64,000 nucleotides of DNA. Source: Henricia sp. BOLD:AAB3569 (Eukaryota > Echinodermata > Asteroidea > Spinulosida > Echinasteridae). Below are positions 12,536-24,319 of this stretch, in pieces. How positions within the stretch are numbered: the first letter of the stretch is position 1; each line of letters opens with the position of its first letter. The stretch covers positions 1 through 64,000 of the forward strand of contig JBBELK010000446.1 of the NCBI GenBank assembly GCA_037783545.1, in the 5' to 3' direction. The notes below the pieces were generated by a model, which searched no databases, had not been told where the DNA came from, and saw only the letters and a list, made by a program, of their open reading frames with translations. A program made the position numbers and the translations under genes.

Positions 12536-12808
12536 TGAGTCAACGGCCGTACAAATGTACACCAGCGCGGCGCAGGGTGTCCCAACAGCCACGGTTAGGG
12601 GAATAACCACGCAGCCGAGCTCCGTTTTCCCTAAACTCTGAAATTTCTCCGTCATTTCCCAGCGAAAATCTGTCAATTTTGCATGACAAGTGCGGAATAT
12701 ATACAGTTTGGAGCATGCAAAATTTGAAGTTGGTTGGAAAATTCCTTGATTTCCAAATTTGCCGGCATTTGGGACACACTTTGACCTAATTCCCGTCACA
12801 ATCTGGGG
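12536..12808. repeat. Reference monomer, class A (273 bp)
   Basis: This is the most frequent class, defined by the hinge GCGCGGCGCAGGG. By hand count it has 62 G and 67 C (47% GC) and 14 CpG. Offsets from its first base are: TGAGTCA 1-7, palindrome ACGGCCGT 8-15, interrupted palindrome GTACAAATGTAC 14-25, hinge about 29-43, TATATA core about 163-168, and an inverted repeat at 199-221. The length is 91 codons exactly, so reading frames pass unchanged from copy to copy. A common subtype reads GTAGAAATG instead of GTACAAATG, which destroys the interrupted palindrome. Another subtype reads CACTAAACT instead of CCCTAAACT and is common in the left 14 kb. Confidence 0.97.
12734..12756. repeat. Short inverted repeat able to form a hairpin (representative)
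   Basis: TTGGAAA (12734-12740) and TTTCCAA (12750-12756) are perfect 7-bp inverted arms around a 9-nt loop. Further out, GCAAAA and ATTTGC could add pairing across an asymmetric bulge. The element is present in nearly every monomer. Monomers with GGTGGGAAAA (18.9-19.6 kb and 55.7-56.2 kb) lose one base of the left arm. Confidence 0.55.
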
Positions 12809-15800
12809 TGAGTCAACGGCCGTACAAAGGTACACCAGCGCGGCGCAGGGTGTCCCAACAGCCACGGTTAGGGGAATAACCACGCAGCCGAGCTCCGTTT
12901 TCCCTAAACTCTGAAATTTCTCCGTCATTTCCCAGCGAAAATCTGTCAATTTTGCATGACAAGTGCGGAATATATACAGTTTGGAGCATGCAAAATTTGA
13001 AGTTGGTTGGAAAATTCCTTGATTTCCAAATTTGCCGGCATTTGGGACACACTTTGACCTAATTCCCGTCACAATCTGGGGTGAGTCAACGGCCGTACAA
13101 ATGTACACCAGCGCGGCGCATGCGCAGGGTGTCCCAACAGCCACGGTTAGGGGAATAACCACGCAGCCGAGCTCCGTTTTCCCTAAACTCTGAAATTTCT
13201 CCGTCATTTCCCAGCGAAAATCTGTCAATTTTGCATGACAAGTGCGGAATATATACAGTTTGGAGCATGCAAAATTTGAAGTTGGTTGGAAAATTCCTTG
13301 ATTTCCAAATTTGCCGGCATTTGGGACACACTTTGACCTAATTCCCGTCACAATCTGGGGTGAGTCAACGGCCGTACAAATGTACACCAGCGCGGCGCAG
13401 GGTGTCCCAACAGCCACGGTTAGGGGAATAACCACGCAGCCGAGCTCCGTTTTCCCTAAACTCTGAAATTTCTCCGTCATTTCCGAGCGAAAATCTGTCA
13501 ATTTTGCATGACAAGTGAGGAATATATACAGTTTGGAGCATGCAAAATTTGAAGTTGGTTGGAAAATTCCTTGATTTCCAAATTTGCCGGCATTTGGGAC
13601 ACACTTTGACCTAATTCCCGTCACAATCTGGGGTGAGTCAACGGCCGTACAAATGTACACCAGCGCGGCGCAGGGTGTCCCAACAGCCACGGTTAGGGGA
13701 ATAACCACGCAGCCGAGCTCCGTTTTCACTAAACTCTGAAATTTCTCCGTCATTTCCCAGCGAAAATCTGTCAATTTTGCATGACAAGTGCGGAATATAT
13801 ACAGTTTGGAGCATGCAAAATTTGAAGTTGGTTGGAAAATTCCTTGATTTCCAAATTTGCCGGCATTTGGGACACACTTTGACCTAATTCCCGTCACAAT
13901 CTGGGGTGAGTCAACGGCCGTAGAAATGTACACCAGCGCGGCGCAGGGTGTCCCAACAGCCACGGTTAGGGGAATAACCACGCAGCCGAGCTCCGTTTTC
14001 CCTAAACTCTGAAATGTCTCCGTCATTTCCCAGCGAAAATCTGTCAATTTTGCATGACAAGTGCGGAATATATACAGTTTGGAGCATGCAAAATTTGAAG
14101 TTGGTTGGAAAATTCCTTGATTTCCAAATTTGCCGGCATTTGGGACACACTTTGACCTAATTCCCGTCACAATCTGGGGTGAGTCAACGGCCGTACAAAT
14201 GTACACCAGCGCGGCGCATGCGCAGGGGGTCCCAACAGCCACGGTTAGGGGAATAACCACGCAGCCGAGCTCCGTTTTCCCTAAACTCTGAAATTTCTCC
14301 GTCATTTCCCAGCGAAAATCTGTCAATTTTGCATGACAAGTGCGGAATATATACAGTTTGGAGCATGCAAAATTTGAAGTTGGTTGGAAAATTCCTTGAT
14401 TTCCAAATTTGCCGGCATTTGGGACACACTTTGACCTAATTCCCGTCACAATCTGGGGTGAGTCAACGGCCGTAGAAATGTACACCAGCGCGGCGCAGGG
14501 TGTCCCAACAGCCACGGTTAGGGGAATAACCACGCAGCCGAGCTCCGTTTTCCCTAAACTCTGAAATTTCTCCGTCATTTCCCAGCGAAAATCTGTCAAT
14601 TTTGCATGACAAGTGCGGAATATATACAGTTTGGAGCATGCAAAATTTGAAGTTGGTTGGAAAATTCCTTGATTTCCAAATTTGCCGGCATTTGGGACAC
14701 ACTTTGACCTAATTCCCGTCACAATCTGGGGTGAGTCAACGGCCGTACAAAGGTACCCCAGCGCGGCGCAGGGTGTCCCAACAGCCACGGTTAGGGGAAT
14801 AACCACGCAGCCGAGCTCCGTTTTCCCTAAACTCTGAAATTTCTCCGTCATTTCCCAGCGAAAATCTGTCAATTTTGCATGACAAGTGCGGAATATATAC
14901 AGTTTGGAGCATGCAAAATTTGAAGTTGGTTGGAAAATTCCTTGATTTCCAAATTTGCCGGCATTTGGGACACACTTTGACCTAATTCCCGTCACAATCT
15001 GGGGTGAGTCAACGGCCGTACAAATGTACACCAGCGCGGCGCATGCGCAGGGTGTCCCAACAGCCACGGTTAGGGGAATAACCACGCAGCCGAGCTCCGT
15101 TTTCCCTAAACTCTGAAATTTCTCCGTCATTTCCCAGCGAAAATCTGTCAATTTTGCATGACAAGTGCGGAATATATACAGTTTGGAGCATGCAAAATTT
15201 GAAGTTGGTTGGAAAATTCCTTGATTTCCAAATTTGCCGGCATTTGGGACACACTTTGACCTAATTCCCGTCACAATCTGGGGTGAGTCAACGGCCGTAC
15301 AAATGTACACCAGCGCGGCGCAGGGTGTCCCAACAGCCACGGTTAGGGGAATAACCACGCAGCCGAGCTCCGTTTTCCCTAAACTCTGAAATTTCTCCGT
15401 CATTTCCGAGCGAAAATCTGTAAATTTTGCATGACAAGTGAGGAATATATACAGTTTGGAGCATGCAAAATTTGAAGTTGGTTGGAAAATTCCTTGATTT
15501 CCAAATTTGCCGGCATTTGGGACACACTTTGACCTAATTCCCGTCACAATCTGGGGTGAGTCAACGGCCGTACAAATGTACACCAGCGCGGCGCATGCGC
15601 AGGGGGTCCCAACAGCCACGGTTAGGGGAATAACCACGCAGCCGAGCTCCGTTTTCCCTAAACTCTGAAATTTCTCCGTCATTTCCCAGCGAAAATCTGT
15701 CAATTTTGCATGACAAGTGCGGAATATATACAGTTTGGAGCATGCAAAATTTGAAGTTGGTTGGAAAATTCCTTGATTTCCAAATTTGCCGGCATTTGGG

Positions 15801-18037
15801 ACACACTTTGACCTAATTCCCGTCACAATCTGGGGTGAGTCAACGGCCGTACAAATGTACACCAGCGCGGCGCATGCGCAGGGGGTCCCAACAGCCACGG
15901 TTAGGGGAATAACCACGCAGCCGAGCTCCGTTTTCCCTAAACTCTGAAATTTCTCCGTCATTTCCCAGCGAAAATCTGTCAATTTTGCATGACAAGTGCG
16001 GAATATATACAGTTTGGAGCATGCAAAATTTGAAGTTGGTTGGAAAATTCCTTGATTTCCAAATTTGCCGGCATTTGGGACACACTTTGACCTAATTCCC
16101 GTCACAATCTGGGGTGAGTCAACGGCCGTAGAAATGTACACCAGCGCGGCGCAGGGTGTCCCAACAGCCACGGTTAGGGGAATAACCACGCAGCCGAGCT
16201 CCGTTTTCCCTAAACTCTGAAATTTCTCCGTCATTTCCCAGCGAAAATCTGTCAATTTTGCATGACAAGTGCGGAATATATACAGTTTGGAGCATGCAAA
16301 ATTTGAAGTTGGTTGGAAAATTCCTTGATTTCCAAATTTGCCGGCATTTGGGACACACTTTGACCTAATTCCCGTCACAATCTGGGGTGAGTCAACGGCC
16401 GTACAAAGGTACACCAGCGCGGCGCAGGGTGTCCCAACAGCCACGGTTAGGGGAATAACCACGCAGCCGAGCTCCGTTTTCCCTAAACTCTGAAATTTCT
16501 CCGTCATTTCCCAGCGAAAATCTGTCAATTTTGCATGACAAGTGCGGAATATATACAGTTTGGAGCATGCAAAATTTGAAGTTGGTTGGAAAATTCCTTG
16601 ATTTCCAAATTTGCCGGCATTTGGGACACACTTTGACCTAATTCCCGTCACAATCTGGGGTGAGTCAACGGCCGTACAAATGTACACCAGCGCGGCGCAT
16701 GCGCAGGGTGTCCCAACAGCCACGGTTAGGGGAATAACCACGCAGCCGAGCTCCGTTTTCCCTAAACTCTGAAATTTCTCCGTCATTTCCCAGCGAAAAT
16801 CTGTCAATTTTGCATGACAAGTGCGGAATATATACAGTTTGGAGCATGCAAAATTTGAAGTTGGTTGGAAAATTCCTTGATTTCCAAATTTGCCGGCATT
16901 TGGGACACACTTTGACCTAATTCCCGTCACAATCTGGGGTGAGTCAACGGCCGTACAAATGTACACCAGCGCGGCGCAGGGTGTCCCAACAGCCACGGTT
17001 AGGGGAATAACCACGCAGCCGAGCTCCGTTTTCCCTAAACTCTGAAATTTCTCCGTCATTTCCGAGCGAAAATCTGTCAATTTTGCATGACAAGTGAGGA
17101 ATATATACAGTTTGGAGCATGCAAAATTTGAAGTTGGTTGGAAAATTCCTTGATTTCCAAATTTGCCGGCATTTGGGACACACTTTGACCTAATTCCCGT
17201 CACAATCTGGGGTGAGTCAACGGCCGTACAAATGTACACCAGCGCGGCGCATGCGCAGGGGGTCCCAACAGCCACGGTTAGGGGAATAACCACGCAGCCG
17301 AGCTCCGTTTTCCCTAAACTCTGAAATTTCTCCGTCATTTCCCAGCGAAAATCTGTCAATTTTGCATGACAAGTGCGGAATATATACAGTTTGGAGCATG
17401 CAAAATTTGAAGTTGGTTGGAAAATTCCTTGATTTCCAAATTTGCCGGCATTTGGGACACACTTTGACCTAATTCCCGTCACAATCTGGGGTGAGTCAAC
17501 GGCTGTAGAAATGTACACCAGCGCGGCGCAGGGTGTCCCAACAGCCACGGTTAGGGGAATAACCACGCAGCCGAGCTCCGTTTTCCCTAAACTCTGAAAT
17601 TTCTCCGTCATTTCCCAGCGAAAATCTGTCAATTTTGCATGACAAGTGCGGAATATATACAGTTTGGAGCATGCAAAATTTGAAGTTGGTTGGAAAATTC
17701 CTTGATTTCCAAATTTGCCGGCATTTGGGACACACTTTGACCTAATTCCCGTCACAATCTGGGGTGAGTCAACGGCCGTACAAAGGTACACCAGCGCGGC
17801 GCAGGGTGTCCCAACAGCCACGGTTAGGGGAATAACCACGCAGCCGAGCTCCGTTTTCCCTAAACTCTGAAATTTCTCCGTCATTTCCCAGCGAAAATCT
17901 GTCAATTTTGCATGACAAGTGCGGAATATATACAGTTTGGAGCATGCAAAATTTGAAGTTGGTGGGAAAATTCCTTGATTTCCAAATTTGCTGGCATTTG
18001 GGACACACTTTGACCTAATTCCCGTCACAATCTGGGG
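12809..18037. repeat. Higher-order domain with units of 7, 6 and 5 monomers
   Basis: A private variant, ACAAAGGTAC instead of ACAAATGTAC, marks monomers starting at 12809, 14732, 16388 and 17765. The intervals are 1,923, 1,656 and 1,377 bp, equal to 7, 6 and 5 monomers. Each unit continues with a B, an A carrying AGTGAGGAAT, one or two B copies with AGGGGGTCCC, and an A with GTAGAAATG. The first unit also keeps a CACTAAACT A and an AATGTC A that later units lack, and the second has the AGGGGGTCCC B doubled. Copies here are very clean and close to each other. Confidence 0.93.
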
Positions 18038-18719
18038 TGAGTCAACGGCCGTACAAATGTACACCAGCGCGGCGCAGGGTGTCCCAACAGCCACGGTTAG
18101 GGGAATAACCACGCAGCCGAGCTCCGTTTTCCCTAAACTCTGAAATTTCTCCGTCATTTCCCAGCGAAAATCTGTCAATTTTGCATGACAAGTGCGGAAT
18201 ATATACAGTTTGGAGCATGCAAAATTTGAAGTTGGTTGGAAAATTCCTTGATTTCCAAATTTGCCGGCATTTGGGACACACTTTGACCTAATTCCCGTCA
18301 CAATCTGGGGTGAGTCAACGGCCGTAGAAATGTACACCAGCGCGGCGCAGGGTGTCCCAACAGCCACGGTTAGGGGAATAACCACGCAGCCGAGCTCCGT
18401 TTTCCCTAAACTCTGAAATTTCTCCGTCATTTCCAAGCGAAAATCTGTCAATTTTGCATGACAAGTGCGGAATATATACAGTTTGGAGCATGCAAAATTT
18501 GAAGTTGGTTGGAAAATTCCTTGATTTCCAAATTTGCCGGCATTTGGGACACACTTTGACCTAATTCCCGTCACAATCTGGGGTGAGTCAACGGCCGTAG
18601 AAATGTACACCAGCGCATGCGCAGGGTGTCCCAACAGCCACGGTTAGGGGAATAACCACGCAGCCGAGCTCCGTTTTCCCTAAACTCTGAAATTTCTCCG
18701 TCATTTCCCAGCGAAAATC

Positions 18720-19592
18720 TGTCAATTTTGCATGACAAGTGCGGAATATATACAGTTTGGAGCATGCCAAATTTGAAGTTGGTTGGAAAATTCCTTGATT
18801 TCCAAATTTGCCGGCATTTGGGACACACTTTGACCTAATTCCCGTCACAATCTGGGGTGAGTCAACGGCCGTACAAATGTACACCAGCGCGGCGCATGCG
18901 CAGGGTGTCCCAACAGCCACGGTTAGGGGAATAACCACGCAGCCGAGCTCCGTTTTCCCTAAACTCTGAAATTTCTCCGTCATTTCCGAGCGAAAATCTG
19001 TCAATTTTGCATGACAAGTGCGGAATATATACAGTTTGGAGCATGCAAAATTTGAAGTTGGTGGGAAAATTCCTTGATTTCCAAATTTGCTGGCATTTGG
19101 GACACACTTTGACCTAATTCCCGTCACAATCTGGGGTGAGTCAACGGCCGTACAAATGTACACCAGCGCGGCGCAGGGTGTCCCAACAGCCACGGTTAGG
19201 GGAATAACCACGCAGCCGAGCTCCGTTTTCCCTAAACTCTGAAATTTCTCCGTCATTTCCGAGCGAAAATCTGTCAATTTTGCATGACAAGTGCGGAATA
19301 TATACAGTTTGGAGCATGCAAAATTTGAAGTTGGTGGGAAAATTCCTTGATTTCCAAATTTGCTGGCATTTGGGACACACTTTGACCTAATTCCCGTCAC
19401 AATCTGGGGTGAGTCAACGGCCGTACAAATGTACACCAGCGCGGCGCAGGGTGTCCCAACAGCCACGGTTAGGGGAATAACCACGCAGCCGAGCTCCGTT
19501 TTCCCTAAACTCTGAAATTTCTCCGTCATTTCCGAGCGAAAATCTGTCAATTTTGCATGACAAGTGCGGAATATATACAGTTTGGAGCATGC
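18720..19592. repeat. Segment matching the 55.6-56.4 kb insertion
   Basis: The diagnostic C of GCATGCCAAAT is at 18768 here and at 55616 in the right domain, a difference of 36,848 bp. The following B and A starts (18858 and 19137 against 55706 and 55985) and the third TTTCCGAGCG keep the same offset. Direction of transfer is inferred from the insertion being absent in the sister units of the right domain. A common third source cannot be excluded. Confidence 0.78.
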
Positions 19593-19682
19593 AAAATTTG
19601 AAGTTGGTGGGAAAATTCCTTGATTTCCAAATTTGCTGGCATTTGGGACACACTTTGACCTAATTCCCGTCACAATCTGGGG
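18858..19682. repeat. Local triplication of one monomer variant
   Basis: Three consecutive monomers (B at 18858, A at 19137, A at 19410) share three linked changes: TTTCCGAGCG for TTTCCCAGCG, GGTGGGAAAA for GGTTGGAAAA, and TTTGCTGGC for TTTGCCGGC. The monomer starting at 17765 has the last two of these changes only. Such adjacent identity indicates recent local amplification. Two full copies and part of a third recur at 55.7-56.4 kb. Confidence 0.92.
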
Positions 19683-20501
19683 TGAGTCAACGGCCGTACA
19701 AATGTACACCAGCGCGGCGCAGGGTGTCCCAACAGCCACGGTTAGGGGAATAACCACGCAGCCGAGCTCCGTTTTCCCTAAACTCTGAAATTTCTCCGTC
19801 ATTTCCCAGCGAAAATCTGTCAATTTTGCATGACAAGTGCGGAATATATACAGTTTGGAGCATGCAAAATTTGAAGTTGGTTGGAAAATTCCTTGATTTC
19901 CAAATTTGCCGGCATTTGGGACACACTTTGACCTAATTCCCGTCACAATCTGGGGTGAGTCAACGGCCGTACAAATGTACACCAGCGCGGCGCAGGGTGT
20001 CCCAACAGCCACGGTTAGGGGAATAACCACGCAGCCGAGCTCCGTTTTCCCTAAACTCTGAAATTTCTCCGTCATTTCCCAGCGAAAATCTGTCAATTTT
20101 GCATGACAAGTGCGGAATATATACAGTTTGGAGCATGCAAAATTTGAAGTTGGTTGGAAAATTCCTTGATTTCCAAATTTGCCGGCATTTGGGACACACT
20201 TTGACCTAATTCCCGTCACAATCTGGGGTGAGTCAACGGCCGTAGAAATGTACACCAGCGCGGCGCAGGGTGTCCCAACAGCCACGGTTAGGGGAATAAC
20301 CACGCAGCCGAGCTCCGTTTTCCCTAAACTCTGAAATTTCTCCGTCATTTCCAAGCGAAAATCTGTCAATTTTGCATGACAAGTGCGGAATATATACAGT
20401 TTGGAGCATGCAAAATTTGAAGTTGGTTGGAAAATTCCTTGATTTCCAAATTTGCCGGCATTTGGGACACACTTTGACCTAATTCCCGTCACAATCTGGG
20501 G

Positions 20502-20775
20502 TGAGTCAACGGCCGTAGAAATGTACACCAGCGCATGCGCAGGGTGTCCCAACAGCCACGGTTAGGGGAATAACCACGCAGCCGAGCTCCGTTTTCCCTA
20601 AACTCTGAAATTTCTCCGTCATTTCCCAGCGAAAATCTGTCAATTTTGCATGACAAGTGCGGAATATATACAGTTTGGAGCATGCAAAATTTGAAGTTGG
20701 TTGGAAAATTCCTTGATTTCCAAATTTGCCGGCATTTGGGACACACTTTGACCTAATTCCCGTCACAATCTGGGG
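20502..20775. repeat. Reference monomer, class C (274 bp)
   Basis: The hinge reads GCGCATGCGCAGGG: it keeps the B palindrome but lacks 5 bp of the preceding GC run. The length is not a multiple of three, so each C copy shifts reading frame, and the long minus-strand frames end at C copies near 11.7, 18.6, 20.5, 22.2, 43.3 and 51.3 kb. Most C copies also carry the GTAGAAATG variant, so the two changes probably spread together. C is common in the left 12 kb (about 15 of 43 monomers) and rare afterwards (about 13 of 190). Confidence 0.95.
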
Positions 20776-22979
20776 TGAGTCAACGGCCGTACAAATGTAC
20801 ACCAGCGCGGCGCAGGGTGTCCCAACAGCCACGGTTAAGGGAATAACCACGCAGCCGAGCTCCGTTTTCCCTAAACTCTGAAATTTCTCCGTCATTTCCC
20901 AGCGAAAATCTGTCAATTTTGCATGACAAGTGAGGAATATATACAGTTTGGAGCATGCAAAATTTGAAGTTGGTTGGAAAATTCCTTGATTTCCAAATTT
21001 GCCGGCATTTGGGACACACTTTGACCTAATTCCCGTCACAATCTGGGGTGAGTCAACGGCCGTACAAATGTACACCAGCGCGGCGCATGCGCAGGGTGTC
21101 CCAACAGCCACGGTTAGGGGAATAACCACGCAGCCGAGCTCCGTTTTCCCTAAACTCTGAAATTTCTCCGTCATTTCCCAGCGAAAATCTGTCAATTTTG
21201 CATGACAAGTGCGGAATATATACAGTTTGGAGCATGCACAATTTGAAGTTGGTTGGAAAATTCCTTGATTTCCAAATTTGCCGGCATTTGGGACACACTT
21301 TGACCTAATTCCCGTCACAATCTGGGGTGAGTCAACGGCCGTAGAAATGTACACCAGCGCGGCGCAGGGTGTCCCAACAGCCACGGTTAGGGGAATAACC
21401 ACGCAGCCGAGCTCCGTTTTCCCTAAACTCTGAAATTTCTCCGTCATTTCCCAGCGAAAATCTGTCAATTTTGCATGACAAGTGCGGAATATATACAGTT
21501 TGGAGCATGCAAAATTTGAAGTTGGTTGGAAAATTCCTTGATTTCCAAATTTGCCGGCATTTGGGACACACTTTGACCTAATTCCCGTCACAATCTGGGG
21601 TGAGTCAACGGCCGTAGAAATGTACACCAGCGCATGCGCAGGGTGTCCCAACAGCCACGGTTAGGGGAATAACCACGCAGCCGAGCTCCGTTTTCCCTAA
21701 ACTCTGAAATTTCTCCGTCATTCCCCAGCGAAAATCTGTCAATTTTGCATGACAAGTGCGGAATATATACAGTTTGGAGCATGCAAAATTTGAAGTTGGT
21801 TGGAAAATTTCTTGATTTCCAAATTTGCCGGCATTTGGGACACACTTTGACCTAATTCCCGTCACAATCTGGGGTGAGTCAACGGCCGTACAAATGTACA
21901 CCAGCGCGGCGCATGCGCAGGGTGTCCCAACAGCCACGGTTAGGGGAATAACCACGCAGCCGAGCTCCGTTTTCCCTAAACTCTGAAATTTCTCCGTCAT
22001 TTCCCAGCGAAAATCTGTCAATTTTGCATGACAAGTGCGGAATATATACAGTTTGGAGCATGCAAAATTTGAAGTTGGTTGGAAAATTCCTTGATTTCCA
22101 AATTTGCCGGCATTTGGGACACACTTTGACCTAATTCCCGTCACAATCTGGGGTGAGTCAACGGCCGTAGAAATGTACACCAGCGCATGCGCAGGGTGTC
22201 CCAACAGCCACGGTTAGGGGAATAACCACGCAGCCGAGCTCCGTTTTCCCTAAACTCTGAAATTTCTCCGTCATTTCCCAGCGAAAATCTGTCAATTTTG
22301 CATGACAAGTGCGGAATATATACAGTTTGGAGCATGCAAAATTTGAAGTTGGTTGGAAAATTCCTTGATTTCCAAATTTGCCGGCATTTGGGACACACTT
22401 TGACCTAATTCCCGTCACAATCTGGGGTGAGTCAACGGCCGTACAAATGTACACCAGCGCGGCGCAGGGTGTCCCAACAGCCACGGTTAAGGGAATAACC
22501 ACGCAGCCGAGCTCCGTTTTCCCTAAACTCTGAAATTTCTCCGTCATTTCCCAGCGAAAATCTGTCAATTTTGCATGACAAGTGAGGAATATATACAGTT
22601 TGGAGCATGCAAAATTTGAAGTTGGTTGGAAAATTCCTTGATTTCCAAATTTGCCGGCATTTGGGACACACTTTGACCTAATTCCCGTCACAATCTGGGG
22701 TGAGTCAACGGCCGTACAAATGTACACCAGCGCGGCGCATGCGCAGGGTGTCCCAACAGCCACGGTTAGGGGAATAACCACGCAGCCGAGCTCCGTTTTC
22801 CCTAAACTCTGAAATTTCTCCGTCATTTCCCAGCGAAAATCTGTCAATTTTGCATGACAAGTGCGGAATATATACAGTTTGGAGCATGCAAAATTTGAAG
22901 TTGGTTGGAAAATTCCTTGATTTCCAAATTTGCCGGCATTTGGGACACACTTTGACCTAATTCCCGTCACAATCTGGGG
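20502..22979. repeat. Block duplication with 1,652-bp spacing
   Basis: The run C, A, B at 20502-21327 recurs at 22154-22979. The A copies in both runs share GGTTAAGGGAAT and AGTGAGGAAT. Between them lie an A with GTAGAAATG, a C and a B. A single change (ATGCACAATT near 21236) distinguishes the two B copies. Confidence 0.88.
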
Positions 22980-24319
22980 TGAGTCAACGGCCGTAGAAAT
23001 GTACACCAGCGCGGCGCAGGGTGTCCCAACAGCCACGGTTAGGGGAATAACCACGCAGCCGAGCTCCGTTTTTCCTAAACTCTGAAATTTCTCCGTCATT
23101 TCCCAGCGAAAATATGTCAATTTTGCATGACAAGTGCGGAATATATACAGTTTGGAGCATGCAAAATTTGAAGTTGGTTGGAAAATTCCTTGATTTCCAA
23201 ATTTGCCGGCATTTGGGACACATTTTGACCTAATTCCCGTCACAATCTGGGGTGAGTCAACGGCCGTACAAATGTACACCAGCGCGGCGCAGGGTGTCCC
23301 AACAGCCACGGTTAGGGGAATAACCACGCAGCCGAGCTCCGTTTTCCCTAAACTCTTAAATTTCTCCGTCATTTCCCAGCGAAAATCTGTCAATTTTGCA
23401 TGACAAGTGCGGAATATATACAGTTTGGAGCATGCAAAATTTGAAGTTGGTTGGAAAATTTCTCGATTTCCAAATTTGCCGGCATTTGGGACACACTTTG
23501 ACCTAATTCCCGTCACAATCTGGGGTGAGTCAACGGCCGTACAAATGTACACCAGCGCGGCGCATGCGCAGGGTGTCCCAACAGCCACGGTTAGGGGAAT
23601 AACCACGCAGCCGAGCTCCGTTTTCCCTAAACTCTGAAATTTATCCGTCATTTCCCAGCGAAAATCTGTCAATTTTGCATGACAAGTGCGGAATATATAC
23701 AGTTTGGAGCATGCAAAATTTGAAGTTGGTTGGAAAATTCCTTGATTTCCAAATTTGCTGGCATTTGGGACACACTTTGACCTAATTCCCGTCACAATCT
23801 GGGGTGAGTCAACGGCCGTACAATTGTACACCAGCGCGGCGCAGGGTGTCCCAACAGCCACGGTTAGGAGAATAACGACGCAGCCGAGCTCCGTTTTCCC
23901 TAAACTCTGAAATTTCTCCGTCATTTCCCAGCGAAAATCTGTCAATTTTGCATGACAAGTGCGGAATATATACAGTTTGGAGCATGCAAAATTTGAAGTT
24001 GGTTGGAAAATTCCTTGATTTCCAAATTTGCCGGCATTTGGGACACACTTTGGCCTAATTCCCGTCACAATCTGGGGTGAGTCAACGGCCGTACAAATGT
24101 ATACCAGCGCGGCGCAGGGTGTCCCAACAGCCACGGTTAGGGGAATAACCACGCAGCCGAGCTCCGTTTTCCCTAAACTCTGAAATTTCTCCGTCATTTC
24201 CCAGCGAAAATCTGTCAATTTTGCATGACAAGTGCGGAATATATACAGTTTGGAGCATGCAAAATTTGAAGTTGGTTGGAAAATTCCTTGATTTCCAAAT
24301 TTGCCGGCATTTGGGACAC

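Noticed and set aside
12590-12605. TTAGGG inside each monomer, suggesting telomeric repeats.
   Set aside because: It occurs singly, once per monomer, and never as tandem TTAGGG. It is a chance hexamer carried by the satellite.
12734-12749. Resemblance of TTGGTTGGAAAATTCC-type sequence to the mammalian CENP-B box.
   Set aside because: The run TTGGTTGGAAA looks similar, but the essential CG after TT and the CGGG near the end are missing. Only about 4 of the 9 required positions match.
12734-12756. Rho-independent terminator or bacterial regulatory hairpin.
   Set aside because: The stem is short and AT-rich, no T run follows it, and the context is a eukaryote-type satellite without genes.
11714-18634. 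A 2,306-codon minus-strand open frame with 91/93-residue repeats, possible giant repetitive protein.
   Set aside because: It is the satellite read in its stop-free frame and runs from one C monomer to the next. Substitutions look unconstrained, and no known domain or gene context is present.
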